A DNA stretch of 64,000 nucleotides from Variovorax sp. Root318D1 (GCF_001424835.1 NZ_LMCQ01000001.1:425089-489088); one strand, 5' to 3'; shown: positions 8,270 to 16,931, counted from the first letter of the stretch. Numbers and translations: made by a program. Notes: generated by a model not told the origin, from the letters alone.

Positions 8270-8698
8270 TCAGAGAGAACATTCGACCGTCACATAGTCC
8301 GCGGGCGTGTTGATCTCTATCAGCTCGAGGTCGTCAGACTGGCGAATGACGTTGTGCGCCACTCCGGCGGGCTGACTGAGGCAGGAGCCGGCAACGACGG
8401 TCACCGGTTCGGGCATGCCGTCAAACTTGAATTCGACCCAACCTTTCAGCACGTACACGAAGTGCGCGGTCATGTCATGCCAATGCCAACCGGTCTCCCT
8501 ACCGAACGGCTGGACAGCGCGGATGTGCTTGGCGCTGATTCGGCCACGTGAAGCATCCGCCATTCCGAGATCCCGGTACTCAACATTGGCGCGGGGACCG
8601 TCCCGATGAAAGCGGTTGTCCTCGAGAGGGGTGAGAACAAATTTGGATTTCGCCTGGTCAAGCGGCAATGGACCTTGGTATCGCGCAGTCTTGCTCAT
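8270..8698 (-). CDS. cupin-domain protein
   Basis: A 142-residue single-domain cupin. Motif 1 is GWHWHDMTAHFVYVLKGWVEFKFDG (two His, later His) and motif 2 is the PAGVAHNVIRQSDDLELIEI segment with a further His. This is the metal-binding beta-barrel of small cupins. The ATG has AAAGGG 7 bp upstream. It lies between the Gfo/Idh dehydrogenase and the enolase-family gene in the same direction. Small cupins in such clusters are often isomerases, epimerases or dioxygenases; the sequence does not decide which. Confidence 0.85.
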   Translation of the reverse strand: MSKTARYQGPLPLDQAKSKFVLTPLEDNRFHRDGPRANVEYRDLGMADASRGRISAKHIRAVQPFGRETGWHWHDMTAHFVYVLKGWVEFKFDGMPEPVTVVAGSCLSQPAGVAHNVIRQSDDLELIEINTPADYVTVECSL

Positions 8699-8755
8699 CG
8701 AATTCCCTTTCAGTTGATTGGTCAGCGAGTGCTATAGAGATGCGCGTTGGTCGGA

Positions 8756-9775
8756 TCACACAGCAATCGGCGCAAGAGTCTGGAGCGCACCCCCTTGCCG
8801 AGCCGAAGCGTAGGCCGCATCCATGACCTGCATCATTGCCTCGGCGTCGCGCAATGACGCGATCGGTCTTGCACCCGTGCGACATTCAGAAAGCACCCGC
8901 TTGACGAACAACGGGTAGTAGGCGTCGGTTTCCAACTGGAGACGTAGGCTCCGAGTGCCGGCGGCAAGATTGGTTCGGTCGCGGATCTCAATCCGGTCGG
9001 GTCCCGATTTCGCGTACATGCGATTGGACGAAAGGGTGAACGAAAATTCGCGCTGTTCGTCTGAAGTGCTGGGGAAGCTGTATCCGGTCTCCACGAGTCC
9101 GATCACGCCATCCTCGGTTTGCATCGTCAGCAACGAGTAGTCCTCAACCGCGCCCCGGTGCGTCCGCGAGTTCATGGTGGCAGAGACGCGCGCGATCTCC
9201 TTGCCGGTCAGCAATCTGAAGAAGTCTATGAAGTGCGTTGCGACATTGATCGTGGACCCACCACCTGAGAACGCGGGATCGAGCGCCCAGCCTGCGCCCG
9301 CGGCTTCATAACGGCCGGGCGGACCTACGATGAAACGAAAAGACATGTAGTTGAAGTCCGACGGGACACGGCCCTCGGCACCGTTGACCGCGCTGAGCAG
9401 GTCGCTCATGCGAAAGATGAGCGGTACCGCGCAATAAAGATCGGCTTCCTCGGTCAGTTTCCGCAGCCGGGTAACCTGCGACATGTTGACACCGCAGGGC
9501 TTCTCCAGCGCAAACGGAATTCGCCGCGCGATCACCGCTTCCGCGAGCGTCGGCATTTCGGAATGCCGACCGAACACAAACGCGAAATCGACTTCCTCGC
9601 GCTCGAGCAGCTCATAGGCCGACGAGTACAGCCTGCTCCCGAATCGCGCGGCAATTGCCTCTCCCTTGACGTGCTCCGCATCCGAAACGGCAACCACCTC
9701 GATCCCAGGCGTCTCGAGCGCATCAAGATAGAGCGGGACATGCCAATGGCTGGCTTCCAGCAATGCGACTTTCAT
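8756..9775 (-). CDS. Gfo/Idh/MocA-family NAD(P)-dependent oxidoreductase
   Basis: A 339-residue dehydrogenase. The N-terminal Rossmann domain begins MKVALLEASHWH and is atypical in lacking a clean GxGxxG. The LEKPCG motif (catalytic Lys), near residue 95, and the C-terminal Gfo domain (GGGSTINVATHFIDFFRLL) are clear. The start follows GAGGGG about 9 bp upstream. Its ATG overlaps by ATGA the stop of a 22-codon upstream frame. The family oxidises sugars, inositols or related polyols, so it fits a pathway fed by the upstream sugar-type ABC importer. Substrate is not determinable. Confidence 0.88.
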   Translation of the reverse strand: MKVALLEASHWHVPLYLDALETPGIEVVAVSDAEHVKGEAIAARFGSRLYSSAYELLEREEVDFAFVFGRHSEMPTLAEAVIARRIPFALEKPCGVNMSQVTRLRKLTEEADLYCAVPLIFRMSDLLSAVNGAEGRVPSDFNYMSFRFIVGPPGRYEAAGAGWALDPAFSGGGSTINVATHFIDFFRLLTGKEIARVSATMNSRTHRGAVEDYSLLTMQTEDGVIGLVETGYSFPSTSDEQREFSFTLSSNRMYAKSGPDRIEIRDRTNLAAGTRSLRLQLETDAYYPLFVKRVLSECRTGARPIASLRDAEAMMQVMDAAYASARQGGALQTLAPIAV

Positions 9776-9840
9776 GCGTGTTTTCCCCTCGTGCAGCCAG
9801 CTGCACAGCATGCTGCGGCAACCCTGGCAAGCCTATTCAT
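9772..9840 (-). CDS. possible 22-residue leader ORF coupled to the Gfo/Idh gene
   Basis: A short frame beginning ATG AAT AGG CTT with AAGGAAG 6 bp upstream and ending in a TGA that overlaps the Gfo/Idh ATG (ATGA). The peptide is alanine/cysteine rich (MNRLARVAAACCAAG...). The good ribosome-binding sequence and stop-start overlap argue for translation, perhaps to couple the downstream gene. The alternative is chance or a truncated signal peptide. No family recognised. Confidence 0.3.
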   Translation of the reverse strand: MNRLARVAAACCAAGCTRGKHA

Positions 9841-9852
9841 GACATCTTCCTT

Positions 9853-10710
9853 TCATTCAGATGGCCACAACTGCGTGGTTTCGGACCCGTCCGGTAGTGA
9901 CTTACCGTCAGGTCGGTAATCGAATCCAAGAAAGCGAAGGGCATGCAGTGCCTGCCCTTCATGCATCGGGCGTCCGCCTTGGGTACGACAACCGCGTGCA
10001 TCGGCGGCGCGGCAAAGCGGCGTCGGCTCGGGCGCATTGATGATGTCTACGACGATGCTGCCGGGATCCAATCGCTCGGGATTCACGGGCAAGGGGTCGT
10101 GCGTGCGCATACCCAGCGGCGTGGCATTGATGACGATCTCGAATCCGCGTGGATCGGCTGAACCGGAATTTGTGGTGCAACCGGTTGCGGCGGCGACGGA
10201 TGTGGCGAGTTCGTCGGCGCGGCGCTCGTCGACATCGAAGATGGTCAACGCCCGAGCGCCCGCGGAAGCGACTGCAAAAGCGATAGCTCTGCCTGCACCT
10301 CCGGCGCCGACGAGAAGAACGGACTTGTTCGCCGGGTCATTGCCTTCCCACTGCATGCCAAGTACACAACCGACGCCATCGAATATGGCACCGACCCAAC
10401 GCCCATCCTTATCGCAGCGGATGACGTTGAGTGCGCCAACCTGACGAGCAGTCGGATGCAGTTCGTCGACAAAGGACAGCATCCGTTGCTTATGGGGCAT
10501 TGTGACCAGTACGCCAGAGAGATTCCCCAACGCCCGTGCACCGGTGACGAATGCGGCCAGGTCATCGTCCTTGACCGCGAACGGGACGCAAACCGCGTCT
10601 GCGCGCTTTTCGATGAAGAGTCGGTTCAATAATTCGGGCGACTTGGCTGTCGTCAGCGGATCGCCCACCAACCCATAGAGTCGGGTTGTTCCGGTGACAT
10701 GCGGCATCAT
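9853..10710 (-). CDS. shikimate/quinate dehydrogenase-family protein (AroE-like)
   Basis: A 285-residue AroE-fold protein. The substrate-domain motif VLVTMPHK supplies the conserved catalytic Lys, IFDGVG carries the conserved Asp (the usual NTDG is altered), and GAGGAGRAIA is the NADP loop, followed by ATPLGM. The ATG overlaps the stop of the binding-protein gene by 4 bp (ATGA), so it is translated with the transporter. Housekeeping AroE would not be expected inside a transporter operon, so a catabolic quinate/shikimate-like or amino-acid-shikimate role is likely. This gene hints that a cyclic polyhydroxy acid could be the transported substrate (inference). Confidence 0.88.
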   Translation of the reverse strand: MMPHVTGTTRLYGLVGDPLTTAKSPELLNRLFIEKRADAVCVPFAVKDDDLAAFVTGARALGNLSGVLVTMPHKQRMLSFVDELHPTARQVGALNVIRCDKDGRWVGAIFDGVGCVLGMQWEGNDPANKSVLLVGAGGAGRAIAFAVASAGARALTIFDVDERRADELATSVAAATGCTTNSGSADPRGFEIVINATPLGMRTHDPLPVNPERLDPGSIVVDIINAPEPTPLCRAADARGCRTQGGRPMHEGQALHALRFLGFDYRPDGKSLPDGSETTQLWPSE

Positions 10711-12029
10711 GCTTTGGCCAGCGCTTCGGTGTAGCGGGTGCGCACCTCGAGCACCACGGCTGCGGGCGCCAGGTCACGCAGGATCATGCGCTGGAAGGCT
10801 TCGCCGCAGATCTGGTTGAAGGTCGACTGGATCATGGAGTAGTTCACCATGCGGCCGCGTTTTTCCACCAGTGCCTTCCAGCCCAGCTGGTCTTCGGCTT
10901 CCGGCGTCTTGAAGTAGGCGTCCTTGTAGGCGCTGGCGCGCGCCACCACTTCGCCGCCTCGCGCGGCGATCGCCTGAGCTGCCGGGCTGGCCATGAACTT
11001 GACGAACTCCCACGCGCCACCCTGGCGTGGCGAATGGCGATTGATGCACATCTGGAAGCCATACACCGCGTGCTTGTCGTCGGGCTCCACCGAAGGCGCT
11101 GGCGCCCAGGCCAGATCGTCGGCCACGGCTGCCTTCAGGCCTCGATAGCGGTACAACCCGAAGGTGGCGGATGCCACGGTGCCCGCCCGCATCCCATCTT
11201 GGAGCTCGTTGTACGCGAACTGCAAGCTCACAGGCGTCGCAGCTTTCTTTTGGAAGAGGTCCTTGACGATGGTGGCGGCCAACAGCAGCCGCTTGTCGCT
11301 GAAGCCGATCTCGCGGCCGTTGGGCGCGAAGAAGGGGTCGCTGTTGCCCGCAACGATGGAGCTCACGATGAATTCCATGAACGCCTGCGCGCCGCCGATC
11401 CCGCCGCTCAGGCCGATAGGGACGCCGTAGGCCATCTGGTTCTGCTTGGTCAGCAGCGGGCCGAGCGCGCTCACTTCCGCGTACGAGCGCGGCGGCGTCG
11501 CGATCTTCGCCTCCTCGAACTTGCTCTTTCGGTAGACGTAGATCGGGATGCGATAGTCCTGCTGCAAGCCCCAGATCTTGCCGTTGACGCGGGTCTGGTC
11601 CATGCCGATCAGCCAGTCCGTGGTGTCCACCTTGTCGCGCGCGATCAGCTCGTCGATGGCCAGCACCGAGCCGGTAGACACGAACTCGGGCATCTGAAAG
11701 TTGTTCACGCGGATCACGTCGGGGCTGTCCGACTTGGCGCGCGCCGCGCGTACGCCGTTCTGCCCGGCGGGGTCCACCACCACGCGTACCTTCACACGCG
11801 GCTGGCTGGCCTCGAAAGCCGCGATCATCTGCGTCTGCGCCGCCGCGCGCGGGTCTTTGGTGTTGGCCGGGTCGAGAAAGGTGTCGTAGGCGATGGTCTC
11901 GGTGGTCTGGGCGAAGGCCCGGCCTGCGGGTGCGCCCAGAATGGCAGCCATGCCTCCCAGGAAGATGCGCCGGCTCGTACGGGGCGCTGATTTCTGTTCG
12001 TTCATGCTTGCTGGTTTTTGCTCGTTCAT
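10707..12029 (-). CDS. ABC-transporter extracellular solute-binding protein (family 1, sugar type)
   Basis: A 440-residue periplasmic binding protein. The start follows AGGAGA by about 6 bp. The N-terminus carries a repeated MNEQK(P/S)A block and then a Tat-type signal, SRRIFLGGMAAILG, with cleavage expected near AFAQ. The mature part has family-1 landmarks such as YDTFLDPANTKDPRAAAQTQMIAAFE and the C-terminal AWEFVKFMASPAAQ helix. It is encoded behind two MalF/MalG-type permease genes, with the matching ATPase on the opposite arm at 15675. It binds the substrate of the cluster outside the membrane. Confidence 0.92.
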   Translation of the reverse strand: MNEQKPASMNEQKSAPRTSRRIFLGGMAAILGAPAGRAFAQTTETIAYDTFLDPANTKDPRAAAQTQMIAAFEASQPRVKVRVVVDPAGQNGVRAARAKSDSPDVIRVNNFQMPEFVSTGSVLAIDELIARDKVDTTDWLIGMDQTRVNGKIWGLQQDYRIPIYVYRKSKFEEAKIATPPRSYAEVSALGPLLTKQNQMAYGVPIGLSGGIGGAQAFMEFIVSSIVAGNSDPFFAPNGREIGFSDKRLLLAATIVKDLFQKKAATPVSLQFAYNELQDGMRAGTVASATFGLYRYRGLKAAVADDLAWAPAPSVEPDDKHAVYGFQMCINRHSPRQGGAWEFVKFMASPAAQAIAARGGEVVARASAYKDAYFKTPEAEDQLGWKALVEKRGRMVNYSMIQSTFNQICGEAFQRMILRDLAPAAVVLEVRTRYTEALAKA

Positions 12030-12063
12030 GTTTGTCTCCTGGTTTAAGTGCACGTGTGGCGAA

Positions 12064-12897
12064 CTAGCCTTTGACGGCGCCGGCGGTCAGGCCGCTGATG
12101 AACCATCGCTGCGCGAGCACGAAGATGGCGACGATGGGAAGGGAGGACACCACGGCGTAGGCCATGACGTACGACCAGGTGATGCCGATGCTGTCGAACA
12201 CCTGGTTGACCAGGGCCACTTGCAGCGTGCGGTGCGCTACCTCGGGCGCGAACGCGGCCACGGTGATGTAGTCATTCCAGGTAGTGACCATGCCGATGAC
12301 GGCGCTTGCGGCGATACCGGGCCGCACCAACGGCAAGATGACCTTTGTGAAGGTTTGCCAGTGATTGGCGCCGTCCACTTGGGTCGCCTCGTCCAGCTCG
12401 CGCGGCACCGCGTCCACGAAGTTCTGCATGAACCACACCGTCTGCGGCACAAGGCGCGCGGCCTGCACCACGATGATGACCGCCGCGTTGTTCAAGAGGC
12501 CCAGCGCGTCCAGCAGGAAGTACGTCGGCACCAGCAGCGCAACGCCGGGAATCATGGACGTGGACAGGATGAGCATCATCACGGTGCGCTTGCCGCGGAA
12601 CTCGAAGCGTGAAGCCGCGTAGCCGGCAGGCGCGGACAGCAGTACGGCGAGCACAACCGCGCCGACCGCGTACAGCACCGAGTTGAACAGGTCGGAGCCG
12701 AAGGTCTCGTTCCGGAACACCGCCTTGTACGCCGAGAGGCTCGGCTCGCTAGGGAAGAAGGTAGGCGGGTAGGCCATGACATTGGCCTCGCTCTTGAGTG
12801 AGGTGAGCACCGCCCAGGACAGCGGGATCAGCACGACCAGTACCAGGGCCGTCAGCACGGCCCAGGACAGCATTTTTTCGGAACGTCGGATATGCAT
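12064..12897 (-). CDS. ABC-transporter permease, MalG/UgpE type
   Basis: A 277-residue inner-membrane permease. It has six predicted hydrophobic segments, beginning MLSWAVLTALVLVVLIPLSWAVL, and the EAA loop ELDEATQVDGANHWQTFTKVILPLVRP that contacts the ATPase. The start MHIRRSEK is chosen because the N-terminal helix starts just after it and the upstream permease ends 5 bp before. It pairs with the MalF-type permease upstream and the MalK/UgpC-type ATPase at 15675. Confidence 0.92.
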   Translation of the reverse strand: MHIRRSEKMLSWAVLTALVLVVLIPLSWAVLTSLKSEANVMAYPPTFFPSEPSLSAYKAVFRNETFGSDLFNSVLYAVGAVVLAVLLSAPAGYAASRFEFRGKRTVMMLILSTSMIPGVALLVPTYFLLDALGLLNNAAVIIVVQAARLVPQTVWFMQNFVDAVPRELDEATQVDGANHWQTFTKVILPLVRPGIAASAVIGMVTTWNDYITVAAFAPEVAHRTLQVALVNQVFDSIGITWSYVMAYAVVSSLPIVAIFVLAQRWFISGLTAGAVKG

Positions 12898-12902
12898 GAT
12901 GT

Positions 12903-13814
12903 TCAGCCCGAGACGCGGCCGGTGAGCCGCGTGTATAGGTAACCAAGGAAGAGGTTGACCCCCAGCACCACGACGGAGATGACCGACGAGGGCGAGAGGT
13001 CCACCGAGCGGAAAGCGCTGGAGAACACTTCGAAGCTCCAGGTTGCGGTCGAGCCCAGCGGCCCGCCGCCGGTGAGCACCAGGATCAGCGTGATGAGCGT
13101 GAGATAGAGGATGCCCAGCGCCAGCGCGGTGCTGCCCAGCGTGGGCGCGATGTGCGGCCACACCGCGTGGCGCAGGCGCGCGCGCAGGCCACCCCCGTCG
13201 ATGTCGATCGCCTCGTACAGCTCTGCCGGGATGCTTTGCAGCGAGGCGCTCATCATCACCATCACGTAGGGGAAGGACCACCACGCGGTGACCAAGATGA
13301 CGAGAACGAGCGCCAGCGAAGGATCGCCCAGCATCAGGCCGGGCTCCATGCCCAGGGACCGCATCAGGTAGCTCATGGGCCCGTACGAGGGATTGAGCAG
13401 CCACAGCCAGAAGCAGCCCACCACGCCCATGGACAGCGTCCAGGGCAGCAACAGCAGGGTGCGCACATATGCAGCGCCGCGCGCAATGTTCTGCAGTGCA
13501 AGGGCGCTGGCCAGCCCCAGAGGCAGCACCACTGCGAGCGCGCCGAACACGTACAGCAGGGAGTTGAGGCTGAGTTCGAGGAAGGCCGGAGAGGAGATCA
13601 CCGAGACATAGTTCGCCAGGCCCACGCCTTGCACCACTTCATAGAGGCGCGTGCGGTGAACGCTCAGCCAAAGCACCACGACCGTGGGATAGAGCGTGAC
13701 GGCGAGCAGCACGGCGACGGCTGGCGCAAACCAGGCGAAACGCGCCCAGAAGCCCGGCGGTCGGGGGTCCGCCTGCATCACAGTCGCGGCTGCCGCGTAG
13801 GGAATGGCATTCAT
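12903..13814 (-). CDS. ABC-transporter permease, MalF/UgpA type
   Basis: A 303-residue inner-membrane permease with about six hydrophobic segments (first at FAWFAPAVAVLLAVTLYP) and an EAA loop ELYEAIDIDGGGLRARLRHAVWPHIAP. It is the first gene of the minus-strand arm. Its ATG is 17 bp from the left copy of a paired operator, and the divergent IclR-type regulator starts 134 bp away. Together with the downstream permease and binding protein it forms a sugar-type importer. Confidence 0.92.
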   Translation of the reverse strand: MNAIPYAAAATVMQADPRPPGFWARFAWFAPAVAVLLAVTLYPTVVVLWLSVHRTRLYEVVQGVGLANYVSVISSPAFLELSLNSLLYVFGALAVVLPLGLASALALQNIARGAAYVRTLLLLPWTLSMGVVGCFWLWLLNPSYGPMSYLMRSLGMEPGLMLGDPSLALVLVILVTAWWSFPYVMVMMSASLQSIPAELYEAIDIDGGGLRARLRHAVWPHIAPTLGSTALALGILYLTLITLILVLTGGGPLGSTATWSFEVFSSAFRSVDLSPSSVISVVVLGVNLFLGYLYTRLTGRVSG

Positions 13815-13830
13815 AAAGACGACCTCACAT

Positions 13831-13928
13831 AGAACGACGTTCCAATGTAGTGACTTGACTATGCCCCGTCATGCGGGATATCCCTTGATATTGGCTTGGG
13901 CCTCAGTGCTACATTGGAACCCTGTTCT
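13831..13928. promoter_or_regulatory. shared divergent promoter with two inverted operators
   Basis: The left half 13831-13850 reads AGAACGACGTTCCAATGTAG; the minus strand of 13909-13928 reads AGAACAGGGTTCCAATGTAG. The copies differ at three of 20 positions, and a 12-bp core is a perfect inverted repeat with 58 bp between cores. Each copy contains the small palindrome GAAC-N3-GTTC. TACATT in each core could be a -10 element pointing outward; TTGATA (13885-13890) is a possible -35 for the regulator arm. Each site lies 17-20 bp from its start codon. This is the expected arrangement for a regulator, most simply the IclR-type protein, controlling both arms. Confidence 0.75.
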
Positions 13929-13947
13929 AAATAGATGGAGATTTTTT

Positions 13948-14769
13948 GTGGCCACTGGCGACATGATCGAGCGCGTGCTGGACATCCTCACGCTGCTGGC
14001 CGACTACCCCCAAGGGCTGCCAATCAGCGAGGTCGCGCGGCGACTGGAACTGCCCAAGAGCGCCGTGCACCGACTGCTGTCCATATTGGTGAGGCGGGGG
14101 CTGGCGGTGCAGGATGAGTACAGCCAGCGCTACCGCATGACGGTGAAACTGGCCGCCATCGGCTTTCGCTTTCTCGCGGCCTCCGGCATCACGGAGATTT
14201 GCCAGCCCTCCCTTGACAGGCTCGCCGCGCGCACCGGCGAACTGGTTCGCCTGGCGTTGGTGGAAGACGACGCGCTGATCTGGATCGCCAAGGCCCAGGG
14301 TGCGCTCTCCGGCCTGCGTTACGACCCCGATATGGGTCAGCCCGTGGTGCTGCACGCCACGTCGACCGGCAAAGCCTGGCTCGCAACCCTGGACGACGCG
14401 CAGGCAGTGGCCCTGGTGAAGGCGCGCGGCTTCGTCGTGCCTTCCCGGTTCGGTCGGCCACTCGTGCGCGACGAGGCCAGTCTGCTTGCCGAACTTGCGC
14501 TGACGCGCGAGCGCGGCTATGGCACATCCATCGAGGAAGGGGAGCCGGGCACGTGTGCGGTGGGCTGCGCCATCGTGGATCCGCAAACCCGCCGCGCCAT
14601 CGGCACCGTCAGCGTGGCCGGTCCCGTGGCGCGACTCCCACCGGAGCGCATCGCCGCCATCGCGCCCGACGTGCAGGCCACCGCGGCGGAGATTGCCGAC
14701 CTGTGGCCTAGCCGCAAGGTGATGGAGGCAATGATGGGGATTACGCCGCTGAAAGTCTCGAATGGGTAA
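13948..14769 (+). CDS. IclR-family transcriptional regulator
   Basis: A 273-residue regulator. The N-terminal winged helix is at residues about 5-70 (MIERVLDILTLLADYP, LPISEVARRLELPKSAVHRLLSILVRRGL) and the C-terminal GAF-like effector domain has the usual YGTSIEEGEPGTCAVGCAI segment. A GTG start is chosen because GGAG lies 7 bp upstream; the first ATG is five codons later. It is divergent from the transporter arm, and paired inverted operators lie in the intergenic region. It probably represses or activates both arms in response to a small acid; family members bind pathway substrates. Confidence 0.92.
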   Translation: MATGDMIERVLDILTLLADYPQGLPISEVARRLELPKSAVHRLLSILVRRGLAVQDEYSQRYRMTVKLAAIGFRFLAASGITEICQPSLDRLAARTGELVRLALVEDDALIWIAKAQGALSGLRYDPDMGQPVVLHATSTGKAWLATLDDAQAVALVKARGFVVPSRFGRPLVRDEASLLAELALTRERGYGTSIEEGEPGTCAVGCAIVDPQTRRAIGTVSVAGPVARLPPERIAAIAPDVQATAAEIADLWPSRKVMEAMMGITPLKVSNG

Positions 14770-14900
14770 AGGACTTCCCCAGCGGAAGCGGCGTCCATCG
14801 TGCGCGGCCGGGCGAGCGGCTGCTCCGTGTTTCCGAACGGTCGGCCAAGTCGCGCTCAACCTGCGCGAGGCCGTGCCCACCACATTCAAGGAGGAAATCC

Positions 14901-15578
14901 ATGCTGGCAGGTGAAGGTGCAGTGGCTATCTGGAACGACATCGCCGAGGCCGGGCGCGCAGAGTTTTACGCTTGGCATCTGCACGAGCACATGCCCGAGC
15001 GCGTGGGCATTCCCGGTTTTGTGCGGGGGCGCCGCTATCGCGCTGCCGATGCAGCGACCCAGCCAGAGTTCTTCACCCTGTATGAAACCGCGAGCTTCCA
15101 GGTCATCCAGAGCAGTGACTACCTGTCGCGCTTGAACGAGCCTACGGAGTGGACGCGTGCGACCACCGCGCATTTCCAGACGACCACGCGATCACTCACG
15201 CGCGTGGTGGCCAGCCACGGCGTGGGCTCGGGTGGCGCGATGCTGACTGTGCGCTTCGACATTGCGGACGACGCGGTGCGCGACGTGGTGCCGCGTCTCG
15301 GTTCGGCTCTGGAAGCCGCTGCGCGGCTGCCGCGCATCAGCGGTGCGCACCTGCTGGGCTCGGACGCCGGCATGTCGGGCCAGCGCACCGCCGAAAGCAA
15401 GGACCGCAAGGACCTGCAGGCCCCGGCTCGCTGGGTGCTATTGCTGGAGGCATGTGACCCCGGCGCCTTTGACGCGGCCCTTGCGCTGTTGCAACAGTCC
15501 GCCGAACTACGTGAGGCTGCCGTGGGCCGCTATCTGCATGAATACACGCGGCTGAAAACTGCCTGGCAAGCGGGATGA
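14901..15578 (+). CDS. conserved hypothetical protein, EthD-like/dimeric alpha-beta-barrel type
   Basis: A 225-residue cytoplasmic protein with a strong AAGGAGG ribosome-binding site 6 bp before the ATG. The N-terminal pattern WNDI...FYAWHLHEHMPERVGIPGFVRGRRYRA resembles proteins of the dimeric alpha-beta-barrel group (EthD- and DUF4286-like), in which W/H-x-E-H residues line a small cavity. A second similar half may follow from about residue 110. It lies between the IclR-type regulator and the ATPase, so it is probably part of the pathway. No reaction can be assigned. Confidence 0.75.
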   Translation: MLAGEGAVAIWNDIAEAGRAEFYAWHLHEHMPERVGIPGFVRGRRYRAADAATQPEFFTLYETASFQVIQSSDYLSRLNEPTEWTRATTAHFQTTTRSLTRVVASHGVGSGGAMLTVRFDIADDAVRDVVPRLGSALEAAARLPRISGAHLLGSDAGMSGQRTAESKDRKDLQAPARWVLLLEACDPGAFDAALALLQQSAELREAAVGRYLHEYTRLKTAWQAG

Positions 15579-15674
15579 GGGATCTCAACTCCCCTTCGAA
15601 CCGGAAGTGCGCGCAGCGGGACGCGGCCGGCTTTGCGCGACAACAGGCTTCACTTTTGATGAGGAGACACCAAG

Positions 15675-16736
15675 ATGGCAACAGTTGAGATCCAGGACGT
15701 AGCCAAGTCCTTCGGCAGCACGCAGATCATCCGCGGCGTGAGCATCGACATCCGCGACGGGGAATTCGTCGTGCTGGTCGGCCCGTCGGGCTGCGGCAAG
15801 TCCACGCTATTGCGCATGGTCGCAGGCCTGGAAGGCATCGACGGCGGCGAGATCCGCATCGGCGGGCGCCGCGTGAACGGCCTGCTGCCCAAGGATCGCG
15901 ACATCGCCATGGTGTTTCAGAACTATGCGCTGTACCCGCATCTCACGGTGGCGGACAACCTCGCGTTCTCGCTGAAGCTGCGCCATGCGCCGCAGCAGGA
16001 GACAGAAGAGCGCGTGGCCCGGGCCGCCAAGATCCTCGGGCTGGAGCCACTGCTCACGCGGCTGCCCAAGCAGCTCTCTGGCGGCCAGCGCCAGCGCGTC
16101 GCAATGGGCCGAGCCATCGTGCGCGATCCGCAGGTCTTCCTATTCGACGAGCCGCTGTCCAATCTGGACGCCAAGCTGCGCGTGGCAATGCGCGCGGAGA
16201 TTCGCGAGCTGCACCAGCGCCTGAAGGCCACCACCGTCTACGTGACGCACGACCAGATCGAGGCCATGACCATGGCAGACAAGATCGTCGCCATGCACGA
16301 CGGCATCGTGGAACAGGTAGGCACGCCGCTCGACTTGTTCGACCGTCCGCGAAACGTCTTCGTCGCGGCCTTCATCGGCTCGCCGTCGATGAACCTGCTG
16401 CCCGTCAAGGTGAACGGCAAGGGTGTTGTGGACAACGCGGGCAACCACTGGACTGTGCCGGGCGTGCCGGCCACCAGCGGGCAGGCCCTCACGCTGGGCG
16501 TGCGGCCCGAGCATCTGCGGCTGGACGCCGAGGGCGTGGAGGCGCGCGTGCTGGTGGTGGAATCCACCGGCTCGGAGACGCACCTCATCGTCGATGCGGG
16601 CGGCACCAAGCTCACCTGCGTGCTGCGCGAACGGGTCAGTGTGCGCCCCGGCGACCAGGTGCGCCTGGGTGCGGACAGCGCGCATGTTCATCTTTTCCGC
16701 GCGGACTCCGGCGAACGGCTCGAGACGTTGCACTGA
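15675..16736 (+). CDS. ABC-transporter ATP-binding protein, MalK/UgpC type
   Basis: A 353-residue ATPase. Walker A is GPSGCGKST, the Q-loop lies in MVFQNYALYPH, the signature is LSGGQRQRVAMGRA, Walker B is VFLFDEPLSNLD and the switch His is in VYVTHDQ. A C-terminal regulatory OB-like (TOBE) domain covers residues about 240-350. It is the energy module for the binding protein and two permeases on the opposite strand, although MalK-type ATPases can serve several importers. Confidence 0.95.
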   Translation: MATVEIQDVAKSFGSTQIIRGVSIDIRDGEFVVLVGPSGCGKSTLLRMVAGLEGIDGGEIRIGGRRVNGLLPKDRDIAMVFQNYALYPHLTVADNLAFSLKLRHAPQQETEERVARAAKILGLEPLLTRLPKQLSGGQRQRVAMGRAIVRDPQVFLFDEPLSNLDAKLRVAMRAEIRELHQRLKATTVYVTHDQIEAMTMADKIVAMHDGIVEQVGTPLDLFDRPRNVFVAAFIGSPSMNLLPVKVNGKGVVDNAGNHWTVPGVPATSGQALTLGVRPEHLRLDAEGVEARVLVVESTGSETHLIVDAGGTKLTCVLRERVSVRPGDQVRLGADSAHVHLFRADSGERLETLH

Positions 16737-16790
16737 TCCCTGCAAGGATCGCCAGACAGGTCATTTCGATCGACACAAGGAAACAGACAA

Positions 16791-16931
16791 ATGAAGGGTA
16801 TCCAGATCGAGGGCGTCGAAAGCGCGACCAGAGCGTTTTCGACTTGCGACGAGATCGGCGAGATTTTTTTCAGCCGAGCTGTGCTGCGCCGCTCTGGCAA
16901 AGCGGCAGTGCCCCTGAGGCTGGTCGCATGA
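16791..16931 (+). CDS. possible 46-residue ORF coupled to the MhpD-type gene
   Basis: A short frame (MKGIQIEGVESATRAF...) with AAGGAAACAG before the ATG. Its TGA overlaps the next start by ATGA. It matches no family I recognise. It could be a coupling leader, or the N-terminal remnant of a longer enzyme. Codon use is like its neighbours. Confidence 0.35.
   Translation: MKGIQIEGVESATRAFSTCDEIGEIFFSRAVLRRSGKAAVPLRLVA

Noticed and set aside
16735..16750. GATCC/GGATC hairpin right after the ATPase gene
   Set aside because: Only a 5-bp stem without a T-run, too weak to call a terminator.
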